36,338 nt of DNA, taken from contig JANQPP010000200.1 in NCBI GenBank assembly GCA_028289405.1, forward strand, positions 1 to 36,338, read 5' to 3'. This document shows positions 24,288-32,698 of this stretch, piece by piece. Below the pieces are notes generated by a model that saw only the letters and a list, made by a program, of their open reading frames with translations, made no database searches and had not been told where the DNA came from. How positions within the stretch are numbered: the stretch's first letter is position 1; each line of letters begins with the position of its first letter. The translations under genes and the position numbers were made by a program. This DNA comes from Pirellulales bacterium. GTDB lineage: Bacteria > Planctomycetota > Planctomycetia > Pirellulales > JANQPP01.

Positions 24288-25109
24288 CTAATACGACACG
24301 GTGAATCCTACGGTGGGGGCTTCGGAGCCGGGGAGAACGTCCCACGAAACTTTCGGGGAGCCCTCGTACCGCGTGTTCACGTGGTGCGCAGCCACGGCTG
24401 TGATAGCCCAACCCATGACGGATTGGGAGAGGTAATGCGCGTCGAGGTGCGTGCGGGCCCAGGCGGGAAACGTCGAGCCAATGAAGAGCCCAGTTTTGAG
24501 GCAAGGATTTTCGGCCACGTGCGCGGCGCTGAGCAGGGCCGTCGCGCCGATCATGGTGTGTCCGCTGACCGCGTTATTGTCCTCGAAGGGCCGCCAGCGG
24601 GAACCAACGCCTTCATCGGGACGCGACGCGCCGAGCGCGTGTTGCAGAACCCAGGTCTGCGGGCCGGCAATGGCCACCGTGCGGAGACAGCGTTCCCCCC
24701 ATTCACTCACGGTGGATCCCTGGCCCGGCTGCCCCCGGGCCTCATCCCAAACATAGGCGGCGACGAAGACGGGGATCACGTACTGACCTTCGCCCAGGTG
24801 GTCGATGGCTCGTGCCAAATCATCCGCGTCCGCGTTTCGCGCCTGACGTTGGTACCAAGTCTGAAAATCCTCATCGAGTTCGGTATTCGCCAGGACCGCG
24901 CCGGTGCCCAGCGTGGCCGACATTCCCACGCCCACGTGGGGCGACCGGTAGTACGTGGCGTAATCGCCGGCGAGGGAATGGGCTAAGTGATCCGCCTTGT
25001 CCCGCCAAGGACCGGACGTCGAGCAAGCGACAAGGCATGGTGTAATGAGTAACCAGGGGATCACTCTGGCGCAGGTCCGTCGATTCCGGTTCGGGGCAGT
25101 GTCACGCAT
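24288..25109 (-). CDS. PAP2-family phosphatase, predicted lipoprotein
   Basis: The product is 273 residues. The N-terminus has a lipobox (WLLITPCLVACSTSG, lipidated Cys near 29), so it is probably tethered at the periplasmic face. The PAP2 core shows motif 1 region HALGASRP, motif 2 VSGHTMIGA and motif 3 RTHLDAHYLSQ. The catalytic-type Arg, His of SGH and His of AHY are kept, but the canonical first Lys of motif 1 is Gln and the last Asp of motif 3 is Gln. The C-terminus ends in a beta-like GFTVSY. Members of this superfamily remove phosphate from lipids or other phosphoesters. The substitutions make activity uncertain. No good ribosome site is seen before ATG 25109. Confidence 0.82.
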   Translation of the reverse strand: MRDTAPNRNRRTCARVIPWLLITPCLVACSTSGPWRDKADHLAHSLAGDYATYYRSPHVGVGMSATLGTGAVLANTELDEDFQTWYQRQARNADADDLARAIDHLGEGQYVIPVFVAAYVWDEARGQPGQGSTVSEWGERCLRTVAIAGPQTWVLQHALGASRPDEGVGSRWRPFEDNNAVSGHTMIGATALLSAAHVAENPCLKTGLFIGSTFPAWARTHLDAHYLSQSVMGWAITAVAAHHVNTRYEGSPKVSWDVLPGSEAPTVGFTVSY

Positions 25110-25432
25110 GCCGGGCCGAGTGTCATGTGTTCACGGGAGATGACACGGCACGGAGTCCGCCACCGGTGACATTCTCGCCTGGGTATGCGAGTTCCACCGC
25201 TCGTTGAAAGCAAGCTGCTCGGAGAATCGCGCGCCCCGCTGGCTGGGTCCACCGGCGGCATCTGAGATCTTCAACGCGAGAAAGCTGCAACGGGTCCTGC
25301 CATGAGAATTTATCGACCACCGCGCTTGGTGTGGATGATGCGAATTTTCCGGGTCATCGCGATCCGGAGATCAATGGCCACCGCATCATGGCGTTAAAGT
25401 CCATGAAAACCACCGATACCTCCAAGCCATAC
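25110..25432. other. Intergenic stretch with inverted repeat
   Basis: About 320 bases without a recognisable gene. Near the PAP2 gene, GTGTCAT (25120-25126) and ATGACAC (25140-25146) form a perfect inverted repeat with a 13-base spacer, and another GTGTCA lies at 25099-25104 just inside the gene. This could be an operator for the PAP2 gene. Nothing else stands out. Confidence 0.35.
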
Positions 25433-26179
25433 TCAGCGATGTTCCGGATTTTCGAAGTCGAACCGGCAGCCTGCCTCCCACTTCGACCTCTGGTTGCCGT
25501 GGGCGGGGATACCGCCGGCATCTTTCAGAATTCGCGCCAAGTGGAGCAGGTTCCAGGTCATGAAGGTCGTGTTGCGGTTGGTGAAGTCGTTTTCCGGACC
25601 GCCGGAGCCTTCATCCAAATAGGAAGGGCCTGGCCCGGCTTCCCCCAACCACCCGGCATCCGCCTGGGGCGGGATCAGATATCCGATGTGTTGCAGCGAG
25701 TACAGGATGTTCATGGCGCAATGTTTGGCGCCGTCTTCGTTGCCGGTAATCAGGCATCCTCCCACCTTGCCGTAGTAAGCATACTGGCCATCGTCGTTGA
25801 GCTCGGCGGAATTGGAATAGAGCCGTTCCACGAGCTGCGTGCAGACGGAGGACTTTTCTCCCAGCCAAATGGGACTGCCGATCACCAAAATGTCCGCCTG
25901 CTGTACCTTTTCGTAGAGCTGTGGCCAATCGTCGCGGTCCCAGCCATGCTCGGTCATGTCCGGCTGCACGCCGAAGGCGAGCTCAAAATCGACGGGCCGC
26001 AACAATTCGACGCTGACGTTATTTTTCTCCATGATCTCCCGGGAGATTTGCATCAACCCTTCGGTGTGGGACCGCTGTGGAGATTTCTTGAGCGTGCAGT
26101 TGAAAAACAATGCCCGCAGGTCGGAAAAGTCCCACTGGCTGGAGGAGCAGAGTTCTTCTTGCTGGGCGTTCAGCGTCAT
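25433..26179 (-). CDS. Flavodoxin-fold NAD(P)H-dependent oxidoreductase
   Basis: The product is 248 residues. After a short N-terminal extension comes a flavodoxin-like fold: RALFFNCTLKKSPQRSHTEG (phosphate-binding loop region of FMN), ADILVIGSPIWLGEKSS (the FMN ring loop) and VGGCLITGNEDGAKHCAMNI. This layout fits the FMN-dependent reductase group (NADPH-dependent FMN reductase, WrbA-like). It is cytoplasmic and would reduce quinones, flavins or other electrophiles. AGGAGAC lies before ATG 26179. It is 69 bases downstream of the TVP38-DUF547 gene on the same strand and may be co-transcribed with it. The specific substrate is unknown. Confidence 0.85.
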   Translation of the reverse strand: MTLNAQQEELCSSSQWDFSDLRALFFNCTLKKSPQRSHTEGLMQISREIMEKNNVSVELLRPVDFELAFGVQPDMTEHGWDRDDWPQLYEKVQQADILVIGSPIWLGEKSSVCTQLVERLYSNSAELNDDGQYAYYGKVGGCLITGNEDGAKHCAMNILYSLQHIGYLIPPQADAGWLGEAGPGPSYLDEGSGGPENDFTNRNTTFMTWNLLHLARILKDAGGIPAHGNQRSKWEAGCRFDFENPEHR

Positions 26180-26248
26180 GGCCGTCTCCTGATGGTGAGG
26201 ATTTTGAAATTGCGAAGGCGTCGAGAGAGTATTTGTTCGTTGGGAAGT

Positions 26249-27859
26249 TCAGCGCGGAACCTGATTCTCCACGCTGTTGAGGCTCCAATCATATGGAAGG
26301 AACTCGACCTGGGGTGAGTCGCCTTGTTCGAGGGCCTTGGCCACGGCGGTCGAATATCGTGTCACGTACTTTAAGACCGAACCGGCGGCTTGACGAAAGT
26401 CTCCGCCGTACCAGTCGAACAGCCGAGTCAATTTCACTGTCGAGCCGTCTTTTGACATTTGGAACCACGTTTCATGATCGTGAGCATAGGTAGCTTGCCG
26501 TTCAAGCTGTTCGTCCAGACGCGCCGCCTGGTACGCTTCGCTGACCAAAGGAGGGCATCCGACTGCCGCGCAAACCAATGCGAAATGAATCCGCGGCTCC
26601 GCGAAATTCGGGCGAATTTGCTCATGCTCGATCTGGGACAGACTCCATGTATGGGAGCCGACCCGCCACCGCCGGTCCTCCCAACGTTTAGCGGACGGGA
26701 TATCCTTGATCGACTGAAGTGGATAATTCTCACTGATCAACTTGAGTGTGAAGGCGTTGTAAGCGTTGATCAGCAGGGCCAGTTTCTCGTCACGCCCTAA
26801 GTCGTCAAACGGTGCCTCAGCGATTTCGGAGAGGTACGCATCGAGATTCGCGGAATCGCGTTTCAAGGCGGCGTAGTCCACCCAGCCCCCTTCCCGCACA
26901 TGCTCCGCGAGCACTTCGTCGAACACGCCATGATCGAACGTCGGCCCGTCCGGCTTGGGTTCGTATTTCTCCGTTATCGATACTTGTGGCGGACCCAGGG
27001 GGATCACGGTTTTGATGAGACTGGCGATCGCGTCCGACTTCCACTGCAAGGCAACCGCCGACACAAGCATGACTAGCGCAATTGCCGCATAGCCCAGCGA
27101 GCCTCTCGGCTGGTGTTCCTCCTCGGTTACCTCTTCGTGTTGCGAGGTCTGCTCCTTGACTTGCGTTTTCTCGTTCAACTTCTGTTTGGCCAGGCGAGTG
27201 ATGTATACGGTGACCACAATTGTGGCCAATAGGCCGATGCCCAGCAGTACCCATTCGCCCAGTGACTTGCCTTCGTTGCCGCCGGTGGCGGCGGTCCCCG
27301 CCACGTGTCCCAGATAGACATACATGAAGGTACCGGGTGCCATCGCGATCCAGCTTGCCAGCACATAAGGCGTGAACCGGATGTCCGTGAGGCCATACAA
27401 ATAATTCTGCACGTTGAAGGGAATCGCTGGAGAGAGCCGCATCAGGGCCACGATCTTCCAGCCCCCTTCGCTGATCGCCTCATCCACCGCGCCGAATTTC
27501 GGATTGGAGCGGGCCATCCGTTCCACTTTTTTTCGGGCCAGATAGCGAGCGATTAAGAATGCCAAGGCCGCGCCGGTCACGGAGGAAATCGACACCGCCA
27601 AAAAACCGACCCACAGCCCGAACACGGCCCCGCCCGCCAACGTCACTAGCGAACCGGGAATCAAGCAGACCGTGGCCACGACGTACACCAAACCAAACAC
27701 GACCGCTCCGCTGGGCCCCAGCCCGGAGATCCATTGCTTGAATCCCTGCTGCAATTGGCCTAGCGGCAAGGTCCGCATGAAGAGTAGCACGGCCAGCAGC
27801 ATCACCGCGACCGAAGTCCACTTAATGGCCGCGGCATGTTTTTGGATGAAGCGTTGCAT
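26249..27859 (-). CDS. TVP38/TMEM64 (SNARE-associated) membrane protein fused to DUF547
   Basis: The product is 536 residues in two parts. Residues about 1-225 are a DedA/TVP38-type domain with hydrophobic segments and the signatures LIPGSLVTLAGGAVFGLWVG, then ALMRLSPAIPFNVQNYLYGL. A charged linker and an extra helix (GYAAIALVMLVSAVAL, near 260-275) precede a DUF547 domain: GGWVDYAALKRDSANLDAYL, LLINAYNAFTLKLI, WSLSQIEHEQIRPNF and HFALVCAAVGCPPL. TVP38/DedA proteins act in membrane or lipid transport homeostasis; DUF547 has no established function. With its extra helix, the DUF547 part probably lies outside the membrane. GAGG is six bases before ATG 27859. The fusion points to a shared envelope task. 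Confidence 0.9.
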   Translation of the reverse strand: MQRFIQKHAAAIKWTSVAVMLLAVLLFMRTLPLGQLQQGFKQWISGLGPSGAVVFGLVYVVATVCLIPGSLVTLAGGAVFGLWVGFLAVSISSVTGAALAFLIARYLARKKVERMARSNPKFGAVDEAISEGGWKIVALMRLSPAIPFNVQNYLYGLTDIRFTPYVLASWIAMAPGTFMYVYLGHVAGTAATGGNEGKSLGEWVLLGIGLLATIVVTVYITRLAKQKLNEKTQVKEQTSQHEEVTEEEHQPRGSLGYAAIALVMLVSAVALQWKSDAIASLIKTVIPLGPPQVSITEKYEPKPDGPTFDHGVFDEVLAEHVREGGWVDYAALKRDSANLDAYLSEIAEAPFDDLGRDEKLALLINAYNAFTLKLISENYPLQSIKDIPSAKRWEDRRWRVGSHTWSLSQIEHEQIRPNFAEPRIHFALVCAAVGCPPLVSEAYQAARLDEQLERQATYAHDHETWFQMSKDGSTVKLTRLFDWYGGDFRQAAGSVLKYVTRYSTAVAKALEQGDSPQVEFLPYDWSLNSVENQVPR

Positions 27860-28176
27860 AAGATCCTCAGGCTTTTAGTGTGGTGATCCCAAGTGATGCC
27901 TTGCACCGCCCAGGAACAAGTTATCGCTTCTCGGCGAAACCAGGAACCGGCTGTAAGATGCTGGCCCGCCATTCCTCGGGGGCCACCAAACGGCCCGTAC
28001 TGTTTGAGACGCGAACAGAGGCGGATGCTTACACGTAAATCGAGTGAAATGCGGGAAGAATCCCCAGTGCACAATAACCAGCGCTGACCTTCCGAAGCAT
28101 CATGGCCCAACGCCATCGGCATTCAGTAGGACGAATGCCAAGCAAGCCCGCGAAGTTCTCGTCCGTGAGGGGGTGG
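27860..28176. other. Intergenic stretch, about 315 bases
   Basis: This lies between the TVP38-DUF547 gene and the end of the zinc-finger membrane protein gene, both on the minus strand. I see no protein motif, clear hairpin terminator or RNA signature here; the promoter of the TVP38-DUF547 gene should be inside. Confidence 0.4.
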
Positions 28177-28659
28177 TCAATCCGCCGGGGCCCGAAAAGG
28201 GGCGGACAGTCTGGCCAATACCGCCATCGCGTCAGAGTGATCGGAGCGAGAAGAATGTCGGCCCAAGGACTGTGCCACCGCGCGGGCAGAGGGGCATTCT
28301 GCCTGGCTCCGCTGCATGCGCTCCAACTTCTCCGAACATTTCGGGCAAGCGACCAGATGGGCTTCCAATTGCTCTTTTTGCTTCACCGGGAGTGATCCGG
28401 CCACATAGTCGCCGAAGAGGGATTCGCAGTCGGAACACCACAAGCCCGCGTAAAACGCGCCTTGCCCCTGATGTGCCTCGGGAACCAGGAAGGGGAGCAA
28501 CAGCGCCGCCCCTATCAGTAATAGCGGAGCGGCGGCTAGTGCTACCCGCCGGGCCAGTTGCTGCCGGCGGGCACCGCGCAAATCCGCCACCATTTTATCC
28601 AATGTCCCAGCGGGACAAGGTTGCCATTGGTTCAGGCCGTCATTTTCCAGCGAATTCAT
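28177..28659 (-). CDS. Zinc-finger (anti-sigma-like) membrane protein
   Basis: The product is 160 residues. I start at ATG 28659 because AAGGGGA lies seven bases upstream; an ATG nine codons earlier lacks it. One transmembrane helix (VALAAAPLLLIGAALLLPFL, about 37-57) is followed by a putative zinc-finger: CSDCESLFGDYVAGSL and HLVACPKC, the His-x3-Cys-x2-Cys pattern of anti-sigma zinc-finger (zf-HC2) domains. In usual anti-sigma factors the finger precedes the helix; here it comes after, which alters the topology. No ECF sigma gene is adjacent; the upstream neighbour is a Crp/Fnr regulator gene. An anti-sigma role is therefore only a suggestion. Confidence 0.72.
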   Translation of the reverse strand: MNSLENDGLNQWQPCPAGTLDKMVADLRGARRQQLARRVALAAAPLLLIGAALLLPFLVPEAHQGQGAFYAGLWCSDCESLFGDYVAGSLPVKQKEQLEAHLVACPKCSEKLERMQRSQAECPSARAVAQSLGRHSSRSDHSDAMAVLARLSAPFRAPAD

Positions 28660-28838
28660 TGCATTATCCCCTTGCGCCCATGGCAAGGCTGGACGCGATC
28701 ATCCACGCTTCATTTATCATTATCGTTCCACTGGCGGCGGGAGTCTGTAACAGGACTCACAAAGCACCGCCGGCCTCGGTATTTTGTATCAGGCTGGGGA
28801 GGCTTGCCGAGCCGAATCGTTCCACGGAAATGATAAGT

Positions 28839-29573
28839 TCAAGGACACTCCTCGGGCACCATCTTGGAACGGGGCGTCGATGGGCTAACCTTGCCCACGG
28901 CGCGGTTAAGACCGGCCAAGTCCCGGATCACGATTTTGCGGCGGGCCACTTGTAACAGCCCCTCGTTTTGTAATTCTCCCAACAGGAGCGTCACCGTTTC
29001 CCGCGTGCTGCCGATGATGTTCGCCAGGTCTTGGTGGGAAAGCTGAATCCGGATCCAGAGTCCCTCGGGCGTGGCGGTGCCGTATTGCTCCGCCAATTCG
29101 AGCAAGAGATGGACGAGCCGGTCCCGGTTGGAGCGAAATAGCAGGTATTTTAGCCGACGCTCGATCCGCTTTCTCCGCAGCCCGATGAGCTTGGTGATCC
29201 CCAGCGTGACTTGCGGATGCGACTCCAACAGCCGCTCGATGTCCTGCCGGGGCAAGAGCATCACCTCGGATTTTTCAATCGCCTCGGCGTACTCTTCCCG
29301 CTCTCCGCCAGTGAACACCGACAGTTCGCCGAACAGTTCCCCCGGCTCGATGAAGGCCAGAATCGCCTGCTTGCCATCTTCCGTGAAGCTGCAAATCTTG
29401 GCTCGCCCACTCACCAACAGCAGCACGGAGGCCGCCTCATCGGCGGGCAGATAGATGGGCGAACGCCGCGTGAAGACCCGCATTCGGGCTTGGATTTCCA
29501 GACGGCGCAGCTCTTCCGGCTCGAGCTGCTCGAAGACGCTGCAATTCTTCAGAAACCAAAATTTTTCCGACAT
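28839..29573 (-). CDS. Crp/Fnr-family transcription regulator
   Basis: The product is 244 residues. I start at ATG 29573 (MSEKFWFLKNCSVFEQL), where homologues usually begin, rather than at the GTG 33 bases upstream. The N-terminal cyclic-nucleotide-binding beta-roll spans about 20-130 (VLLLVSGRAKICSF, then LAFIEPGELFGELSVFTGGE). A long dimer helix follows, and then an HTH near 180-215 (LSHQDLANIIGSTRETVTLL). No N-terminal Cys cluster of Fnr type is present, so an effector other than an Fe-S cluster is likely, possibly a nucleotide. The zinc-finger membrane protein gene lies 179 bases downstream on the same strand. Targets are not known. Confidence 0.9.
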   Translation of the reverse strand: MSEKFWFLKNCSVFEQLEPEELRRLEIQARMRVFTRRSPIYLPADEAASVLLLVSGRAKICSFTEDGKQAILAFIEPGELFGELSVFTGGEREEYAEAIEKSEVMLLPRQDIERLLESHPQVTLGITKLIGLRRKRIERRLKYLLFRSNRDRLVHLLLELAEQYGTATPEGLWIRIQLSHQDLANIIGSTRETVTLLLGELQNEGLLQVARRKIVIRDLAGLNRAVGKVSPSTPRSKMVPEECP

Positions 29574-29899
29574 ACGCGGCGTCTCAAGGAAGGCTAGTCG
29601 AGACACGTTTCCCGATCATAACAACTCCCCATACGCGTGAGAATATGCGAAGGTTCCCTCGGTTCAGGTGAAAATCCCAGTCGGGGTAATCAGATACGGC
29701 GAGCGCTCGCTATGCGGCGCGCACCCGCGAGTCGCCGGGAATCTGGAAGAATCACGCGGCATGTGTAAGATGAAAGGGGTGAAAGGGAGTATGTCCCTTC
29801 ACCGACGAATTCCCGCTTCGCCAGAGGCTGCGTGGTGGGCGATCACGTCATTGATAACCAGACCGAGGACTACTTTATTTTCGCTCCAGAGGAACGTCC
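29574..29899. other. Divergent intergenic region, regulator and panD
   Basis: About 325 bases between the Crp/Fnr gene (minus) and panD (plus). It should contain both promoters. A GGTTCAGGTGAAAATCC run near 29660 recalls part of a cobalamin riboswitch but the rest of that RNA is not seen. No gene is supported. Confidence 0.4.
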
Positions 29900-30283
29900 A
29901 TGCGCCGGCGACTTTTGAAATCGAAGATCCATCGTGCCACGGTGACCGACGCGCGGCTGGATTACGATGGCAGCGTCACCGTGGACGAAGACCTGCTCCG
30001 CGCCGCGGATATCGTGCCGCATGAAGAGGTGCATATCTACAACATCACCAATGGCTCCCGCCTCGCGACGTATGCCATGCTGGGCCAGGCCGGTTCGGGC
30101 GAGATTTGCATCAATGGCGCCGCCGCCCATCAGGTTTCCCCCGGTGACCTGGTGATTCTCGCGTGTTACGCCAGCTATGAGGAAGAGGAATTGGCCGAGC
30201 ACCAGCCACGGATCATTCTCGTGGACGAAGAGAACCGCATCCGCCCGCTGTCGGCGGTCCCTGCGAGCGAAGAAGAGATTTGA
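29900..30283 (+). CDS. panD: Aspartate 1-decarboxylase
   Basis: The product is 127 residues, the usual length. This pyruvoyl-dependent enzyme makes beta-alanine from L-aspartate for pantothenate and coenzyme A synthesis. It is made as a proenzyme that cleaves itself between Gly24 and Ser25; the motif YDGSVTVDEDL shows this site, and Ser25 becomes the pyruvoyl group. Other conserved residues are in place: Lys9, Arg54 and Tyr58 (YNITNGSRLATYAM), and the stretch GEICINGAAAHQVSPGDLVI. GAGGAA lies before ATG 29900. It is divergent from the Crp/Fnr gene, and no other pantothenate gene is nearby. The protein works in the cytoplasm as a tetramer. Confidence 0.96.
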   Translation: MRRRLLKSKIHRATVTDARLDYDGSVTVDEDLLRAADIVPHEEVHIYNITNGSRLATYAMLGQAGSGEICINGAAAHQVSPGDLVILACYASYEEEELAEHQPRIILVDEENRIRPLSAVPASEEEI

Positions 30284-30351
30284 ACGCTGTGCGGAGCTTA
30301 AAAACGATCCGGCATTTGAAAAGGCGTATTGTTTGGTAGTCGGCCTGCTAT

Positions 30352-31110
30352 ATGCCCATACTTCGCGAACTCACGGACGACTATAATCGCGCCATGGCTT
30401 TGGTGAATCTCCTTCGTGATCGCGCGACGGGAGGCTCACCTTCTGAGGCCGATTTCGCCGACTTGCGGCGTTATTTTGTCAATCATGAAGATTTGTCACA
30501 ACTGCTTCCGCGTTGGTTCGCCGCCCAACGGTCATTGAATCAATTCTGGAATTTCATCGGTGACGAATTCCCCTCGTATCGCGAGCGGCGCAAATATTTG
30601 TGGAATGAGTTTCATCCTCTTCTTACCCGCTTGGAAACGGCGACTGTTTCACCAGCCGAGGAAGACATAGAGGATGGGCTGAAGGCTTTTAGTTCTGAAG
30701 GAGTGAACCGCGCTTGGAAACAAATGGTCCAACGAGTTGGCAACGATCCTGAAGGCGCCATCACAGCCTCTCGGAATCTTTTGGAAACGGTTTTGAAGCA
30801 TATTCTCGACAGCAGGAACATTACATACGACACCGTCAGTATCGAACTTCCTGATCTTTATAAGGCCGTGCAAAAGGAACTCGGACTCGCACCGGAACAA
30901 CATCAAGAGCAGATTTTCAAACAAATTCTTGGTGGCTGCTCTGGAGTTGTTAACGGCCTCGGAGCGATGCGGAATCGGCTGGGTGATGCTCATGGCGTTG
31001 GAATGCGTACCGTGAGGCCCGCTCCACGGCACGCGCGTCTTGCTGTAAATCTTGCTGGTAGCATGGCTCTTTTTCTTGCCGAAACTCACCACGCAAAGCC
31101 CGCCGACTGA
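30352..31110 (+). CDS. Abi_C-like (abortive infection C-terminus) protein
   Basis: The product is 252 residues. The C-terminal half carries the features of the abortive infection C-terminal family (PF14355): GNDPEGAITASRNLLETVLK, then KQILGGCSGVVNGLGAMRNR, GDAHGVG and RHARLAVNLAGSMALFLAET. The N-terminal half (30-125) is helical and mainly hydrophilic with WNFIGDEFPSYRERRKYLWN. The DNA is visibly AT-richer than its neighbours, suggesting recent transfer. Such proteins occur in phage-defence settings, but the domain's biochemical role is not established, and here it stands alone after panD without an obvious partner. The ATG at 30352 has no strong ribosome site, so the start could differ. Confidence 0.75.
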   Translation: MPILRELTDDYNRAMALVNLLRDRATGGSPSEADFADLRRYFVNHEDLSQLLPRWFAAQRSLNQFWNFIGDEFPSYRERRKYLWNEFHPLLTRLETATVSPAEEDIEDGLKAFSSEGVNRAWKQMVQRVGNDPEGAITASRNLLETVLKHILDSRNITYDTVSIELPDLYKAVQKELGLAPEQHQEQIFKQILGGCSGVVNGLGAMRNRLGDAHGVGMRTVRPAPRHARLAVNLAGSMALFLAETHHAKPAD

Positions 31111-31396
31111 TCGAGCAACGAGCTAGTGCTTGCTTCCGACTGGTCGCCAGGCTTCCGTCGACCTCGTGACGAGTCCGGCACGGAACTCGGGTTCGCGTTT
31201 TACGTCTCCAACATCGCAATCACGGCCCTGCCGGTCATAACAATCATAGGCATGGCATGAACGCGTAACCGTGCCAGGCGTAATCGGCACCTTGCAGTGC
31301 TCATGCCCTATCTTTGAATGGGCGCGATCTCCGCGCTTGACGCTTGAGCAAAAGAAGAAGTGTCCGGTATTCAATCGCTTATCCGGGAGAACCCTC

Positions 31397-31969
31397 ATGA
31401 AAATCGTATCCGTGGCCATATTGATCGTGGCACTGTTCGTGGCTTCCGTGACGATGACCATAGTCTCGGTGTTGAGTGACCTGGGCCAGCCACGCGACGA
31501 CATCCGAATGGAAGATTTAATGGCGGGTCAGCTCCTCCCCCTGCTCACGGGACCGACGCTGTGGAGCCGTTATGTCAGTTTTCCATCCGTCACTGCGTTG
31601 ACCGACGCGTATACCATGGTGCTCGTCGGCGGGCTGGTCGCGGCCACGGTTTACCTCCTCCGAATCCGGTGGCGTATGCCCCTGGGCTTGGTAAGTGCTG
31701 CTGTGCTGCTGTTGGGCGCCGTGCCTTACGCACAAGGACTGTTCGTATTACAGACAATTCAAGCGGCACCACGCGAATGCGGTACGTGGATCGCCGTGAT
31801 GGTGCTGGGGGTGTTCCACGCCAGCCAGGCGGCCACGTTGCTGGCAGTGGCAGATTTGACCGGCTGGCATCAAAGAGCTCTTGCCAGTTTGAAACACGTC
31901 TGGAGCCGAGCAAGCTTCCATTTCCAAGGAGCGCGGTTTTCAACGGACTTTCAGAGCCACCTGGCATAG
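31397..31969 (+). CDS. Small membrane protein, DUF2165-like
   Basis: The product is 190 residues; the ATG at 31397 has GGGAGAACC seven bases before it, while the longer frame has none. About four helices are visible: an N-terminal one (IVSVAILIVALFVASVTMTI), then DAYTMVLVGGLVAATVYLL, GLVSAAVLLLGAVPYAQGL and WIAVMVLGVFHASQAATLL. The layout of a first helix, a long loop around 30-65, then three helices is reminiscent of small predicted membrane proteins such as DUF2165, but I do not rely on this. The C-terminal 40 residues are hydrophilic. It is between the Abi_C-like gene and a metallo-beta-lactamase-fold gene with no evident operon link. Function unknown. Confidence 0.6.
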   Translation: MKIVSVAILIVALFVASVTMTIVSVLSDLGQPRDDIRMEDLMAGQLLPLLTGPTLWSRYVSFPSVTALTDAYTMVLVGGLVAATVYLLRIRWRMPLGLVSAAVLLLGAVPYAQGLFVLQTIQAAPRECGTWIAVMVLGVFHASQAATLLAVADLTGWHQRALASLKHVWSRASFHFQGARFSTDFQSHLA

Positions 31970-32098
31970 CAAGTGTGGCTCGCCGAATCGCGCATCCAGC
32001 GTTCATAATGCGACCGTGAACCTCCGCTGACGGCGAACTGTCCTCAGTGACGCCGCACGTAAATCGCGATCAGCTCGCCTCGCACGCGTTCATTCCGC

Positions 32099-32698
32099 AT
32101 GCCTGGGAAATCAACCACCACTGTCGTCAACGTCGGCTACCGTTCCACGAACTACTGGGTGGTCAGCGCGGGCCGGTCACGGCTGCTGGTGGATATCGGC
32201 TGGCCCGGCTCGCTGGCCGCGATGAAGGCCAACCTGAGAAAGATGGACGTGCCGCTGGGCGAGCTGCGATATGCCTGCGCCACGCACTATCACATCGACC
32301 ATGCCGGACTCGGCGAGGAACTGAAATGGGAAGGGGTCCCGCTGCTGGTGCTCGATGTGCAGACCGAGTCGATTCCCCTGATGAAGACGTGGACCAAGCC
32401 GGCCGACCGCTACGTCGAGATCACGCCCGACGGCAACGTGACCATCTCCTGCGACGAGAGCCGGGAATTCTTAAATCGCATCGGGATCCCCGGCCAAATC
32501 CTGCACACTCCCGGCCACACGGACCATTGCGTCTCCCTGCTGCTCGATGATGGTTCGGCCTTCACCGGCGATCTCACGCCGGAGGAGCAGGCGTTCGACA
32601 ATCCACAAGCGTTGGCCTCCTGGTCGCTCCTCCGCGAGGCGGGCGCGACCAAGCTTTATCCGGCGCATGGCCCGGTCAGGCCGCTGGCCACAAGATGA
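32099..32698 (+). CDS. Metallo-beta-lactamase-fold hydrolase
   Basis: The product is 199 residues. It carries the metal-binding set in order: THYHIDHAG (HxHxDH, about residue 62-67), HTPGHTDHC (third-site His near 140), FTGDL (Asp near 157) and YPAHGP (His near 190), giving a complete two-metal site. The N-terminal half has NYWVVSAGRSRLLVDIG, the typical opening strand and turn. Such proteins hydrolyse thioesters, lactones, phosphoesters or other substrates; the specificity is not apparent. There is no signal peptide, so a cytoplasmic enzyme is expected. No clear ribosome site precedes ATG 32099. Confidence 0.87.
   Translation: MPGKSTTTVVNVGYRSTNYWVVSAGRSRLLVDIGWPGSLAAMKANLRKMDVPLGELRYACATHYHIDHAGLGEELKWEGVPLLVLDVQTESIPLMKTWTKPADRYVEITPDGNVTISCDESREFLNRIGIPGQILHTPGHTDHCVSLLLDDGSAFTGDLTPEEQAFDNPQALASWSLLREAGATKLYPAHGPVRPLATR

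Noticed and set aside
23451..24986. Long plus-strand open frame of 511 residues
   Set aside because: It runs antisense to two recognised genes (methyltransferase and PAP2 phosphatase) and has no protein signature.
28687..28838. Inverted repeat GAGTC/GACTC within GGCGG/CCGCC arms between the Crp/Fnr and zinc-finger genes
   Set aside because: The arms are short with mismatched spacing and no T tract follows; I do not call it a terminator.
29655..29780. Possible cobalamin riboswitch upstream of panD (GGTGAAAATCC near 29665)
   Set aside because: Only one conserved block is recognisable; the AGGGAA block before it and the later conserved core and pseudoknot partner are missing.
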